From positions 1-23,313 of the forward strand of contig WRLW01000004.1 of NCBI GenBank assembly GCA_009777435.1: a stretch of 23,313 nucleotides of DNA, written 5' to 3'. Shown here one piece after another: positions 8,636 through 16,903 of this stretch. The notes beneath the pieces are model-generated. The model worked only from the letters and a program-made list of their open reading frames with translations, ran no database searches and was not told the DNA's origin. The DNA comes from Oscillospiraceae bacterium. Its GTDB lineage: Bacteria; Bacillota; Clostridia; Oscillospirales; UBA929. The position numbers were made by a program, and so were the translations under genes. Positions within the stretch are counted from its first letter, which is position 1; each line of letters opens with the position of its first letter.

Positions 8636-9367
8636 TTAAGGGCTTTCAGATTCTAAAATTTTGACGATAACTGTCATAATCAGATAAAATACCGGCTGGT
8701 GGAGCATATATATAATCAGGGTATGTCTGCCCGCGGACGGCAGGAAGGGCATATTGAAATCATAGAACCACGCGGGCATACGGCCCTCTATTATGTACCC
8801 GCCTATCCACGCGCCGAGCATGAACAGGAAAAACCATCTGCCCAAGGGGAAATAATCTACAGCGCTCATGGAGAATTCAGCCGTGCGCAGTCCGAGCCAC
8901 GCAAGCCGGTCGTTTTCGGCGCGGACGGGCAATAAGATGAAGCATACGGCAAACAGGGCCGCGAATACCGCGCCCGAAGCGGCGCCGAAAGCCTTTGAGC
9001 GCCGCTGTATGTTCTCCGCGGCGCGCCCGGCGGCCGCGTATATGAGCATACAGCAGCCCAGAAGGTGCAGTATGCCGAACCACACAGGCGTTCCAAGATA
9101 CCACATGACGGCCGATATAAGGGCCGCGCACGCGAGGGTTATCGCGCCGCGCTTCAGGTTACTGCGCGAGAAACGCGACGCGACGCCGCAGAGCAGTATG
9201 AACACGCCGGCGAACAGCGGCTGAAGCACGTTGAGAAGCGGGTTGGAGATCACGGTCTCGGGCAGCAGCCCGAACGCGGACAGCGCATAGCCGAAATGAT
9301 AGGCAAGCATCAGTATCAGCGAAAAGCCTCTCAGAGCGTCGATCAGATGATAGCGGGGTTTTGTCAT
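8636..9367 (-). CDS. Heparan-glucosaminide N-acetyltransferase-like membrane protein (DUF1624 type)
   Basis: This 243-residue polytopic membrane protein has the hallmarks of the HGSNAT_cat/DUF1624 family: an N-terminal DALRGFSLILMLAYHF, a GILHLLGC segment, a PLGRWFFLFMLGAWIGG segment and a C-terminal GRHTLIIYMLHQP. About seven hydrophobic helices are visible. Relatives are membrane acyltransferases, mostly uncharacterised in bacteria, so the substrate is unknown. The ATG start follows AAGGAT. It lies immediately upstream of dnaA on the same strand with a 20-bp gap, which suggests cotranscription or a dnaA promoter inside this gene. The family call is fairly secure and the reaction is not. Confidence 0.82.
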   Translation of the reverse strand: MTKPRYHLIDALRGFSLILMLAYHFGYALSAFGLLPETVISNPLLNVLQPLFAGVFILLCGVASRFSRSNLKRGAITLACAALISAVMWYLGTPVWFGILHLLGCCMLIYAAAGRAAENIQRRSKAFGAASGAVFAALFAVCFILLPVRAENDRLAWLGLRTAEFSMSAVDYFPLGRWFFLFMLGAWIGGYIIEGRMPAWFYDFNMPFLPSAGRHTLIIYMLHQPVFYLIMTVIVKILESESP

Positions 9368-9416
9368 ATATTTTATCCTTACTGCAGCAGCCGCCGCTTC
9401 CCAACGGGATAAGCCG

Positions 9417-9437
9417 TGAGTTCGCTCCGCGAACTCA
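9417..9437. other. Perfect 9-bp hairpin downstream of ychF
   Basis: TGAGTTCGC and GCGAACTCA form a perfect stem around a 3-nt loop between ychF and the acetyltransferase gene. There is no T-run after it on the minus strand. It may be an RNA processing or transcript-end structure. Confidence 0.4.
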
Positions 9438-9439
9438 AC

Positions 9440-9471
9440 GTAATTGACGATTCTTAGGGATCGTCAATTAC
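9440..9471 (-). terminator. 12-bp hairpin overlapping the ychF stop codon
   Basis: GTAATTGACGAT and ATCGTCAATTAC form a perfect 12-bp stem with an 8-nt loop. The ychF TAA (9468-9470) lies inside the stem. Together with the hairpin at 9417-9437 it probably marks the end of the ychF transcript, although the T-tract of a classical intrinsic terminator is missing. Confidence 0.45.
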
Positions 9472-10562
9472 ACGTTGAAACGGAACAGTACGACGTCGCC
9501 GTCCTTTATCACATAGTCGCGGCCCTCGCTGCGCACAAGCCCTTTGTCCTTAGCCGCGGCCATCGAGCCGGCGGCGTTGAGCGCGTCGAACGCGACCACC
9601 TCCGCGCGTATGAACCCGCGCTCGAAGTCGGAGTGTATCTTTCCGGCCGCACGAGGCGCTGTAGTGCCCTCAGTGACCGTCCACGCGCGCACCTCCGGCT
9701 TGCCGGCCGTCAGGAACGAAATACAGCCTAACAGCTGATACGACGCGCGTATGAGGCGCTCAAGCCCCGATTCCTCAAAGCCCAGCTCCGCCAGATACAG
9801 CGCGCGGTCGTCCTCGTCGAGACCGGCGAGGTCGGCTTCGAGCCGCGCGCACACCGGCACGGCGGGCGAACCGCCGCCTATGGCCTCGGCGGCCCTCAGA
9901 TAAGGGTTGTCATGCCTGTTGACAAAGCCGTTTTCGTCCATGTTGGCGACGTATATTACCGGCTTGGCCGATATCAGCGCCGCCGACGCCATCCAGGCCC
10001 GGCGCGGCGAGCCGGGTTCTATGGGCATATCGCGGGCCGGAAGCCCGGCGTCGAGACGCTCGCGCAGCTCCTCCCAGAACTCAAGCTCGGCGGCATAGGA
10101 GCGGTCGCCCTTCAGCAGTTTTTTTGTCTTGTCGATGCGGCGCTCGGTCATCTCAAGGTCGGACAGGGTAAGCTCTATCGAGACTATATCCGCGTCGCGC
10201 GCGGGATCCGCGCCGCCCTCCACATGCGCCACGTTGGGGTCGTCGAAGCAGCGGACGACATGCAGTATGGCGTCGGTCTCGCGCACATGCGACAGGAAGC
10301 GGCTGCCAAGCCCCTCGCCCTTGGACGCGCCGCGCACAAGGCCCGCTATATCGACGAACTCACAGACGGCGGGCGTGACCTTGGCCGGGCGGAACATGTC
10401 CGCGAGGACGCCGAGCCGACTGTCGGGCACGGGCACGGAGCCGATATTGGGTTCTACGGTGCAAAAGGGATAATTCGCGGCCTGAGCCTGCGAGGAGGCC
10501 GTCAGGGCGTTGAACAGCGTGCTTTTGCCCACGTTGGGCAGTCCTACTATGCCAAGTTTCAC
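9468..10562 (-). CDS. ychF: Obg-like redox-regulated ATPase YchF
   Basis: YchF/OLA1 proteins are P-loop hydrolases of the TRAFAC class that prefer ATP over GTP and bind ribosomes. The 364-residue protein shows G1 GLPNVGKSTLFNALT, the switch motif DIAGLV, the YchF-specific NMDE in place of the NKxD guanine motif, and a C-terminal TGS domain ending in DGDVVLFRFNV. The length matches the family. The start is GTG with AAGGTGAG just upstream. It follows the GGDEF/EAL-like gene by 16 bp on the same strand, so the two are probably cotranscribed. Confidence 0.96.
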   Translation of the reverse strand: MKLGIVGLPNVGKSTLFNALTASSQAQAANYPFCTVEPNIGSVPVPDSRLGVLADMFRPAKVTPAVCEFVDIAGLVRGASKGEGLGSRFLSHVRETDAILHVVRCFDDPNVAHVEGGADPARDADIVSIELTLSDLEMTERRIDKTKKLLKGDRSYAAELEFWEELRERLDAGLPARDMPIEPGSPRRAWMASAALISAKPVIYVANMDENGFVNRHDNPYLRAAEAIGGGSPAVPVCARLEADLAGLDEDDRALYLAELGFEESGLERLIRASYQLLGCISFLTAGKPEVRAWTVTEGTTAPRAAGKIHSDFERGFIRAEVVAFDALNAAGSMAAAKDKGLVRSEGRDYVIKDGDVVLFRFNV

Positions 10563-10578
10563 ATTCTCACCTTGATAA

Positions 10579-13500
10579 TTAAAGCTTTGGGTCTTTTTTC
10601 AGAAGCTCGGTGGCCTCGGCCGCCGGAAGAGGGCGGCTGAGCAGGAAGCCCTGCACATGGTCGGCGCCAAGCTCGCGTATCTTTTCGAGCTGCTCGACGG
10701 TCTCGATGCCCTTGCAGGTAAGCTGCATACCGCATATGCGCGCGGTCTTGGCCGCGAACTCGACCACGGCCGCGTGGTATTCGTTGTCGCAGGCGTCGCC
10801 CACAAAATCGCGGTCTATCTTGATAACGTCCACCGGCGTCGCGCCTATTGTGCTGAGCGCCGAAAGACCGGTCGCGAAGTTGTCTATGGCCACAAGGCAT
10901 CCCATCTCGCGAAGCCCCTCGATGAAGTTCAGCGCGTGTTCGCGGTCGTTTATGGTCAGATCCTCGGCTATCTCGAACTGTAATTTGCCGGGCGGCAGCC
11001 GGGAGTCGTTTATGGCCTCGCGTATGGCGTCGAACACGCCGTCGGTGCGCGAGTGGGCGGCCGAGAAGTTGATGCTGACGCCCACGTCAAGCCCGGCGTC
11101 GAGCCATTCGCGGCACTGGGCCGCCGCCGTGCGCATCATGGCCTCGCTCAGCGGTATGATCAGCGAGGTATATTCCGCGATATCGAGGAAGTCGAGCGGC
11201 GGTATAAGCCCGATACGCGGGTGCTGCCAGCGCATGAAGGCCTCGCAGTGCGTGACGCGCCCCTCGTTGAGGTCATATATCGGCTGATAGCTGATGGTCA
11301 TCTGCTCACAGCCGGCCTCGACCATGGCGTGGAGGTCGCCGGCTAACGCGAGACGCGCCGCGCGCGCCGACGAATCGTCGCCCGCCTCCTCGTAGAAGCT
11401 GTTGCGCATACGGTCTATGGCGCGCGAGAGCGTCATGTCGGCGTTGCGTATCACGTCGGGCACGGTCATGTCCGGGCGGTAGGGCGCCATGCCCGCGCTG
11501 AAGGTCGAATAGCACACCTTGTCGAGTATGCGCCACTGCTTGCCGAAGCGCGCGTAAAGCTTTTCGGCAAAGGCGAGCGAGAAGTCGCGCCGCGCGCCCT
11601 CCAGCAGGACGGCTAAGGTTTCGGAGGCGTAGCGGTATACGTTGCCGTCGCCGGCAGTGTCTTTCAGGTAATACACGACTTCTTTAAGCAGAGCGTCGCT
11701 GTAGCCGTGCCCGTAGGAGTTCATTATACCGCGCACGTTATCGACGTCTATAAGGAACAGATAGCCGGAGCCGCAGCCCTTCATCAGCTCGTCGAGCCGC
11801 GCGCTCAGGCGGCCTATGGTGGGCACGTTGAGCAGCATATCGAAGGTCACGGCGTGCATCATCCGGTCGCGCTGGAGCTTTTCCTCGGTAATATCGCGCG
11901 CGCGGATGAGGTAGGCCGGGCGCCCGCCCGTCCATGTAACGCCGGTTATAGAGACATAATGCCAGCAGCCCGGCTCGCGCTCGTCGGTCTCATAGGCATA
12001 GGTCGTGCCATCGGGCATACCGTCCATCGCGCCGAGCGCGCAGCCGGAGCATATGCCCTCCTGACCGCGCAGGCGGAAGCACGATATGCCGCGCGGCTCG
12101 TCGGACATGCGCCCGTCCAGCCCGTCGTTGGAGAACAGCACCTCGAGGTTGGCGCGGTCTATGACATATACCGCGCTGCGCAGGTTGTTCATTATCATTT
12201 TCAGAGCGTCGGCGCCCTGCGTCAGGCTTCTCTCCGAACGGCGCGAGGTAACGGCCGCGACCACCGGCGCGAGCAGGCTGTCGAGGCTGCGCAGCTCGGC
12301 CGCGGTCAGCTCGCCGCGCTGTGAGGCGGCCGTGAACAGCACGGCCACGTTGGGCCGGGTCTCGCCAGGCGGCACGTCCGGGCCGCCGTTGTGCCGCGCG
12401 ACGCCCATAACCCATCCCGAGCCGTCGCGGTTCAGGGCCGCGCGCCACGGGTTAGGCCCCGCCGCGGCCGGGAGCTGAACGGCGGCGCCCGGCCTGCGCG
12501 GCACGAACATGCGCAGATCCGAAACCGTGACCGACGGGAGGTCTAAAGCGCCGGCAGGCTTGCCGCCGCCGCTCTCGAAGGTGACGCCGAAGCCGCGCCC
12601 CGCGCGCTCGACGACCATCATGCGCTTCAGGTTAAAGCGCGAGCAGAGCACGCGCGCGATCTCGGACAGCGCGTCGTCGAAGGTAGAGGCGTGTATTCCC
12701 GCGTGGCCGCCGAACAGCGCGCCGCATATCAGCGCGGCGTCCTCGGCGTCGGCGTCGCCCAGACGCGGCTTTACGATGCGGTCGGTGCGGTACATCAGCA
12801 TATATTTGCCCAGAGCCAGCTCGGAAAGCTCCTTGACATAGGGCGTCAGCTTATCAAACACGGACTTGACGTCGGCCGTCTCCCACTCCCGCATACGCTC
12901 AAACGCCTCGATGGCCGTGTCGCCCAGCGCGCCGTCGCCGTCCGCGCCGCCCAAGCGGGAGAACAGCGCGCGCAGGTTGTCCTGGTTTACCGCGCCGCGC
13001 ACGCGCACGCGCCCGACCACCCATGTGCCCATGTGCATCGAATCCATCATTATGGGCGCGGCCGCCATATACAGGCCCAGCGATTCACAGGGCTGGACAA
13101 TAATCCCGGCGCCGCCGCCCGCCGCCTCGCGCGCCGCGATGCAGAGATTTTCCTCGGACATGCGGCACAGCGCCGCGCCGCGCGAGGTGCCGTTCAAGAG
13201 GTCGCACAGCTCGCATTTGCCGTGTTTGTCGGTCAGCGGCGAGCCCGCCGCGTCGAGTATGAACGACGACATGCCCAGCGCTTCGGAAACGCGGTCGCAA
13301 TGCTGCTGGAGTATGTCGCGGCTCAGCAGGTCGAGCAGATGCACGGGCCTTTGCGCGCCGTCCTCGTGCAGGGTGTCCGCGCCGTAGCCGCGCCGCGCGG
13401 TCACGTCTACCATGACGCTCCTGTAAAGGTGAGCGCCGGGCGATAAGACCGACGACACGCGCTCGCGTATGCCGCGCGTGATGCCGCCCACGTCGGTCAC

Positions 13501-14538
13501 GCGGTATTCATGCCAGAAGTCCACGTTCAGGTGCTTCTCGCGCAGCGGCTTTATGGCGCGGGAATATTCCTCAAGGTCGTCGGGATGCACTATGGCGGCC
13601 CAGTCGTCGAGCGAGGAGAAGCCGCCGGGCTTGAAGCCCAGCGCGGCCACGGTGTCGGAGATGTATTCGGCGGACAGGTCGTCCACGTTCCACAGCGCGA
13701 GTATGAACGCGTTGTATGACATAACGTCGGAGACGGCGCGGAAGCGCGCCTTGGCCATGGTCAGCTCCTCGGCGAGCGTGTGCAGGCTGTTCTCGCCCTC
13801 CATCATGCCCACAAGGCCGGTCAGCTCGCCGCCGCCGTCGTACAGCGGCGATCTGGACACGCGCTGCCAGCTTGCCGGCTCGCCCGGCCTTATGGAGAAC
13901 GGGTGGACTTCGGAAAGCGGCTGCAAACGGCCGAGCAGCATGTCGTCGAGGCGGTCGTCCCATTCGGCCGACTCGCGCGGCAGGAGGTCAAACGCCGTCT
14001 TGCCGGTCACGCAGGCGGGCGACTCTAAACCGAGGAAATCGGCAAACGCCTGTGAGCAGCCGACATAGCGCTTCTCAAGGTCTTTGACGAACACCTTGCC
14101 CGGCATCGACTCGATGGCGCTCAGGGCGGCGCTGGACACCGACGCGGCGTCCTGAACGGCGGCGACCGTATCCGACGGCGCGGCCGGCATACCGCCTATG
14201 CGGTTCAGCGCGCGCCGCGTCGCCTCCGACACCTCGTGTTCGGGTATGAACACCACATACGCGCCTTCGGCGCCGTCCGGGCGGTACATGTGCCCGGAAA
14301 ACGGCATCAGGAAGCCCGCGTCGTCGGCCAGTATGACGTCGCAGGCGGCGAACCTGAACCGGCCGCCTCCGAACAGGTCGTCGGCGCTCTTGTCGGGCAT
14401 GAGCGTCAGGGAGCCGGTGTCGGCGCCGTCGAGCAGCGCGGCGCAGCGCCGGTTGACGTGCGAGACGCGGCCGCCGGCGGTCTCCCATAGCAGAGCCGCC
14501 GCGGACAGCGAGTCGAGGACGGTTTTCGCGTTATCCAT
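10579..14538 (-). CDS. PAS-PocR-PAS-GGDEF-EAL signalling protein with degenerate catalytic motifs
   Basis: This 1319-residue protein appears cytoplasmic, with no membrane segments seen. Order: PAS-like regions (about 130-250 and 260-385), a PocR-type ligand domain (about 395-540, with CELCDLL and a second Cys block), a GAF-like region (about 620-765), a PAS domain with a Cys-rich insert (about 785-890, CFRLRGQEGICSGC), GGDEF (about 910-1050) and EAL (about 1080-1315). The GGDEF signature reads ASETL, so cyclase activity is unlikely. EAL reads EAF, the DDFGTG loop reads DNFATG, and AEGVE reads CKGIE, so phosphodiesterase activity is doubtful; IKID, the NxS Asn and QG persist. I use the ATG at 14536-14538, which follows GGAG. 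It could be a c-di-GMP receptor or a sensor acting by protein contacts. Confidence 0.88.
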   Translation of the reverse strand: MDNAKTVLDSLSAAALLWETAGGRVSHVNRRCAALLDGADTGSLTLMPDKSADDLFGGGRFRFAACDVILADDAGFLMPFSGHMYRPDGAEGAYVVFIPEHEVSEATRRALNRIGGMPAAPSDTVAAVQDAASVSSAALSAIESMPGKVFVKDLEKRYVGCSQAFADFLGLESPACVTGKTAFDLLPRESAEWDDRLDDMLLGRLQPLSEVHPFSIRPGEPASWQRVSRSPLYDGGGELTGLVGMMEGENSLHTLAEELTMAKARFRAVSDVMSYNAFILALWNVDDLSAEYISDTVAALGFKPGGFSSLDDWAAIVHPDDLEEYSRAIKPLREKHLNVDFWHEYRVTDVGGITRGIRERVSSVLSPGAHLYRSVMVDVTARRGYGADTLHEDGAQRPVHLLDLLSRDILQQHCDRVSEALGMSSFILDAAGSPLTDKHGKCELCDLLNGTSRGAALCRMSEENLCIAAREAAGGGAGIIVQPCESLGLYMAAAPIMMDSMHMGTWVVGRVRVRGAVNQDNLRALFSRLGGADGDGALGDTAIEAFERMREWETADVKSVFDKLTPYVKELSELALGKYMLMYRTDRIVKPRLGDADAEDAALICGALFGGHAGIHASTFDDALSEIARVLCSRFNLKRMMVVERAGRGFGVTFESGGGKPAGALDLPSVTVSDLRMFVPRRPGAAVQLPAAAGPNPWRAALNRDGSGWVMGVARHNGGPDVPPGETRPNVAVLFTAASQRGELTAAELRSLDSLLAPVVAAVTSRRSERSLTQGADALKMIMNNLRSAVYVIDRANLEVLFSNDGLDGRMSDEPRGISCFRLRGQEGICSGCALGAMDGMPDGTTYAYETDEREPGCWHYVSITGVTWTGGRPAYLIRARDITEEKLQRDRMMHAVTFDMLLNVPTIGRLSARLDELMKGCGSGYLFLIDVDNVRGIMNSYGHGYSDALLKEVVYYLKDTAGDGNVYRYASETLAVLLEGARRDFSLAFAEKLYARFGKQWRILDKVCYSTFSAGMAPYRPDMTVPDVIRNADMTLSRAIDRMRNSFYEEAGDDSSARAARLALAGDLHAMVEAGCEQMTISYQPIYDLNEGRVTHCEAFMRWQHPRIGLIPPLDFLDIAEYTSLIIPLSEAMMRTAAAQCREWLDAGLDVGVSINFSAAHSRTDGVFDAIREAINDSRLPPGKLQFEIAEDLTINDREHALNFIEGLREMGCLVAIDNFATGLSALSTIGATPVDVIKIDRDFVGDACDNEYHAAVVEFAAKTARICGMQLTCKGIETVEQLEKIRELGADHVQGFLLSRPLPAAEATELLKKDPKL

Positions 14539-14576
14539 AATGACCACTCCTTAATTGGCAATAAGGCAAAAATCGG

Positions 14577-15467
14577 TCAGCTTTCATCATCGGCTGTTAA
14601 GCTCTCGGTATCCTCCGCCGGCTTTATAAGGAACTTATCGACCAGCGGCCATGATATAAACATTGAGATATAGCCTATCAGGACAAGCGACACAAAAGGC
14701 AAAAGCAGCAGCTCAAGATACCCGTTGACCAGCAGCGTCAGAATGAGTATGGCGCCGCAGATAATGCCGTTGAGCAAATGGCGCGGCAGCCCGGCCAACG
14801 CGAGTATGAAAGAGTTGCGCAGTATCTGCGGGACGGTCAGCTCGAATGTGACGGCCTGCGTGTAGATGGTGGTGCGCATGGCGAGGTATATCGGGAAGGT
14901 GATCAGCGAAAGCACGGTTATGGCTTGCGTGAAGCCGTCTAACTCGGCGAACGACGAGAAGAACAGCGACATATTGTAAAAGCCCATAACGAACACCAAC
15001 ACGTCGATAACGCCTATCGCCAGACCCTGCTTGAGGTTGCTTTTGGCGCGCGCCCAGAAATCCGAGCGCCAGTAATGCTCCTCGCGCACGGCGTTGCGCA
15101 GGCAGTAGGTAAGCCCGCAGGTCAGAGGCCCCTGCACGGCTAACGACAGCGCGACTATCGACACTATCAGCCAGGGCGGCCACTGGAACACCTGAAGCGA
15201 ATAGAAAAAGATCAGGTTCAGCGGCGAGGTGGGCAGGGGGGAGTCCTCTATCATGAGGGAGTAGCCCACAAACTCGTCGAACATCAGGTGGAAAGCGACC
15301 AATACGGGCAGCAGGCAGACGAAATACTGCATGTTCAACACGACAAACCGCCATAGGTTGCGCCAGAACAGCGTTACACAGCGGGCGGGCGCGCGTTTTT
15401 GCGGCTCGTCGGGATCAACGCCCTTGCCCGGCTTGGTGAAATCGAAAAATCCGAAGATACCGGCCAT
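14577..15467 (-). CDS. YesL/DUF624 family membrane protein
   Basis: This roughly 296-residue integral membrane protein matches the DUF624 (YesL) family. Several long hydrophobic helices are visible, with the family block GPLTCGLTYCLRN followed by an acidic/aromatic SDFWARAKSNLKQG segment. YesL-type proteins often sit beside carbohydrate-uptake genes, but their biochemical role is unknown. Here the neighbour is the GGDEF/EAL-like gene 38 bp downstream. I choose the ATG at 15465-15467 (MAGIFGFFDF) with GGAGG 11 bases before it; an in-frame TTG six codons earlier lacks spacing to that site. A strong promoter lies about 110 bp upstream. Confidence 0.85.
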   Translation of the reverse strand: MAGIFGFFDFTKPGKGVDPDEPQKRAPARCVTLFWRNLWRFVVLNMQYFVCLLPVLVAFHLMFDEFVGYSLMIEDSPLPTSPLNLIFFYSLQVFQWPPWLIVSIVALSLAVQGPLTCGLTYCLRNAVREEHYWRSDFWARAKSNLKQGLAIGVIDVLVFVMGFYNMSLFFSSFAELDGFTQAITVLSLITFPIYLAMRTTIYTQAVTFELTVPQILRNSFILALAGLPRHLLNGIICGAILILTLLVNGYLELLLLPFVSLVLIGYISMFISWPLVDKFLIKPAEDTESLTADDES

Positions 15468-15574
15468 AGGTACGACCGCCTCCAAAAATAAATACCGGCC
15501 AGAGACACACGGTGCGGCAGGCCGCGCGGCGGCCGCTCGCGCGCGTTTAAGCAGGGTAATGGCCGCCTGCGGGC

Positions 15575-15603
15575 ATTATACCATTTTTTTGGGCTTTGTG
15601 CAA
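15575..15603 (-). promoter_or_regulatory. Sigma-A-type promoter for the DUF624 / GGDEF-EAL / ychF unit
   Basis: On the minus strand TTGCAC (15598-15603) and TATAAT (15575-15580) are separated by exactly 17 bp, and TGG precedes the -10 box as an extended -10 element. The predicted transcript starts near 15568 and has a leader of about 100 nt before the DUF624 ATG. The -35 box lies a few bases past the zeta-toxin stop codon. Confidence 0.75.
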
Positions 15604-15609
15604 ATGAAT

Positions 15610-16227
15610 TTACCGCGCCCCGGGGGAGGGGATATAAGGAATTACATAGTCGCGAACCCACGGCGCCGCGGCGAACAGCTTGTGGTTAAAATAAAAGCTG
15701 GAGGCGTTATGCTGGTATACCAGCCTGTAATGTGAAGATGAATTATCATAAATATTCAGTTCGTCCGCAAGCTCAAACAAATACGGCAATTGCCCCATCG
15801 AGCGGTGGTATCTCCTGATAATTTTTTCCTCGGGAACATCATGGCCCTTTTCCCTCACCCTTTGAGCGACCCTTTCGATATTTATGCCTGGGTCGCGGGT
15901 GGTAACAAAATTAGCCGAAAGCGTATACCCTCTGCGTTTTGCGTCGCGCAGGAAATTCACTTTTTCCGGGGTTGAAAACACGGTCTCAAAAATAAAGTCG
16001 GTTCCGTTATTTATTAAAAGCTTTCTGAGCGATTCGGACAGCTCCATAGCTTTTATATAGCCGCGCTCGTATTCATCAGGGCCGGCGGGAGGGTCTGGGC
16101 AAAACAGCGAAAAGAAAGCATCGGGACATATGTACAACAGGCCCCGATGCTTCGGTTTATTAAGAAAGTCACTGATTAACGTAGATTTGCCGGAACCGTT
16201 CGGCCCCGCGAACATAATCAGCTTCAT
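15610..16227 (-). CDS. Zeta-toxin-like P-loop kinase
   Basis: This 205-residue protein begins with Walker A FAGPNGSGKST (about residues 6-16). It continues with a PDAFF acidic site, FETVFST near residue 82 and an Arg-rich RVREKGHDVPEEKIIRRYHRS segment. These features characterise the zeta-toxin/UNAG-kinase-like ATPases, which in studied cases phosphorylate UDP-N-acetylglucosamine and block cell-wall synthesis. Some chromosomal relatives lack proven toxicity, so a housekeeping kinase role is possible. The ATG follows directly on the stop of a small upstream gene (TAAATG), which suggests translational coupling. The ribosome binding site is weak on its own. Confidence 0.82.
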   Translation of the reverse strand: MKLIMFAGPNGSGKSTLISDFLNKPKHRGLLYICPDAFFSLFCPDPPAGPDEYERGYIKAMELSESLRKLLINNGTDFIFETVFSTPEKVNFLRDAKRRGYTLSANFVTTRDPGINIERVAQRVREKGHDVPEEKIIRRYHRSMGQLPYLFELADELNIYDNSSSHYRLVYQHNASSFYFNHKLFAAAPWVRDYVIPYIPSPGAR

Positions 16228-16500
16228 TTACGTTAAATCCCTGTCCTTAATATGTTTTAAGGTTTTCCGCGCGGCTATGGACAACCTTGCTTGAACAAAC
16301 CCGTAGGGTAACGGTTTTGCGTTGTTCTGGTTTGCGGAAATGGGTCTCGGCGAGCGCGCCTTCTGCTCGAGCCGTACCCGGACAGGCTTGTCCGCCGCTT
16401 GAGCCGCGGGCTTTGTCATGGTTCCCAACCTCTTTTGTATTATAACTAAGACTAAGACGGACGCCGCGAAAAAAATAAACAGCCTGAGTTTTCCGTCCAT
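16228..16500 (-). CDS. Small membrane-anchored protein coupled to the zeta-like gene
   Basis: This 90-residue unrecognised protein has one hydrophobic helix near its N-terminus (about residues 6-21, FIFFAASVLVLVII), then a basic, proline-containing tail ending RKTLKHIKDRDLT. I choose the ATG at 16498-16500, which has AAAGGTG about ten bases upstream; the frame remains open 16 codons further. Its TAA touches the ATG of the zeta-like kinase, the position an antitoxin would take. It has no resemblance I can see to the epsilon antitoxin or other known zeta partners. An antitoxin role is only inferred; it might equally be an unrelated membrane protein. Confidence 0.65.
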   Translation of the reverse strand: MDGKLRLFIFFAASVLVLVIIQKRLGTMTKPAAQAADKPVRVRLEQKARSPRPISANQNNAKPLPYGFVQARLSIAARKTLKHIKDRDLT

Positions 16501-16633
16501 GGTTATTCTACACCTTTCGACCATACTTGTCAATATTTCTCTCGCCAAGGTGCCGGGGCTACCGGGAATTAAATCACATCCGGCCCGCGAAAACGGTCAA
16601 ATTACGGACGCGGTTGCGTTGCGGTAAAATGAA

Positions 16634-16835
16634 CCACGGACGCACAGTGTGCGTCCCTACAGGGATACGCCGTAGGGGCGGCCATTGGCCGTCCGTGTTG
16701 CCCCGCCGGCGGGCATGGTGGCAATATAAACCACGGACGCGCAATGCGCGCCCATACGCCTGTTGATTACACGCAAACCCCGTAGGGACGCACAGTGTGC
16801 GTCCGCGTTATCCCACGCCGGCGGGCATAGTAACA
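16634..16835. repeat. Palindromic GC-rich intergenic repeats
   Basis: The 447-bp gap 16501-16947 has no gene but holds a composite repeat. GGACGCACAGTGTGCGTCC, with 9-bp inverted arms around one base, occurs exactly at 16638-16656 and 16786-16804. A variant with GCGCAATGCGCG lies near 16738-16751. GCCGGCGGGCAT occurs twice, near 16705 and 16816. The palindrome GGCCATTGGCC lies at 16680-16690, beside GTAGGGGCG, and GTAGGGACG occurs near 16782. The pattern is that of a dispersed, hairpin-forming intergenic repeat family. No transposase is seen. Confidence 0.75.
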
Positions 16836-16903
16836 GGCCGGTTTGACTTTTGCATAATTTTATGGAAGAATATAAGCGTCAAAGAGAGGTAATTCTCCCA
16901 GGC

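Noticed and set aside
16843..16876. Promoter for the LRR-SLH gene (TTGACT with TATAAG)
   Set aside because: The spacing is 22 bp and alternative pairings are equally poor, so I did not call it.
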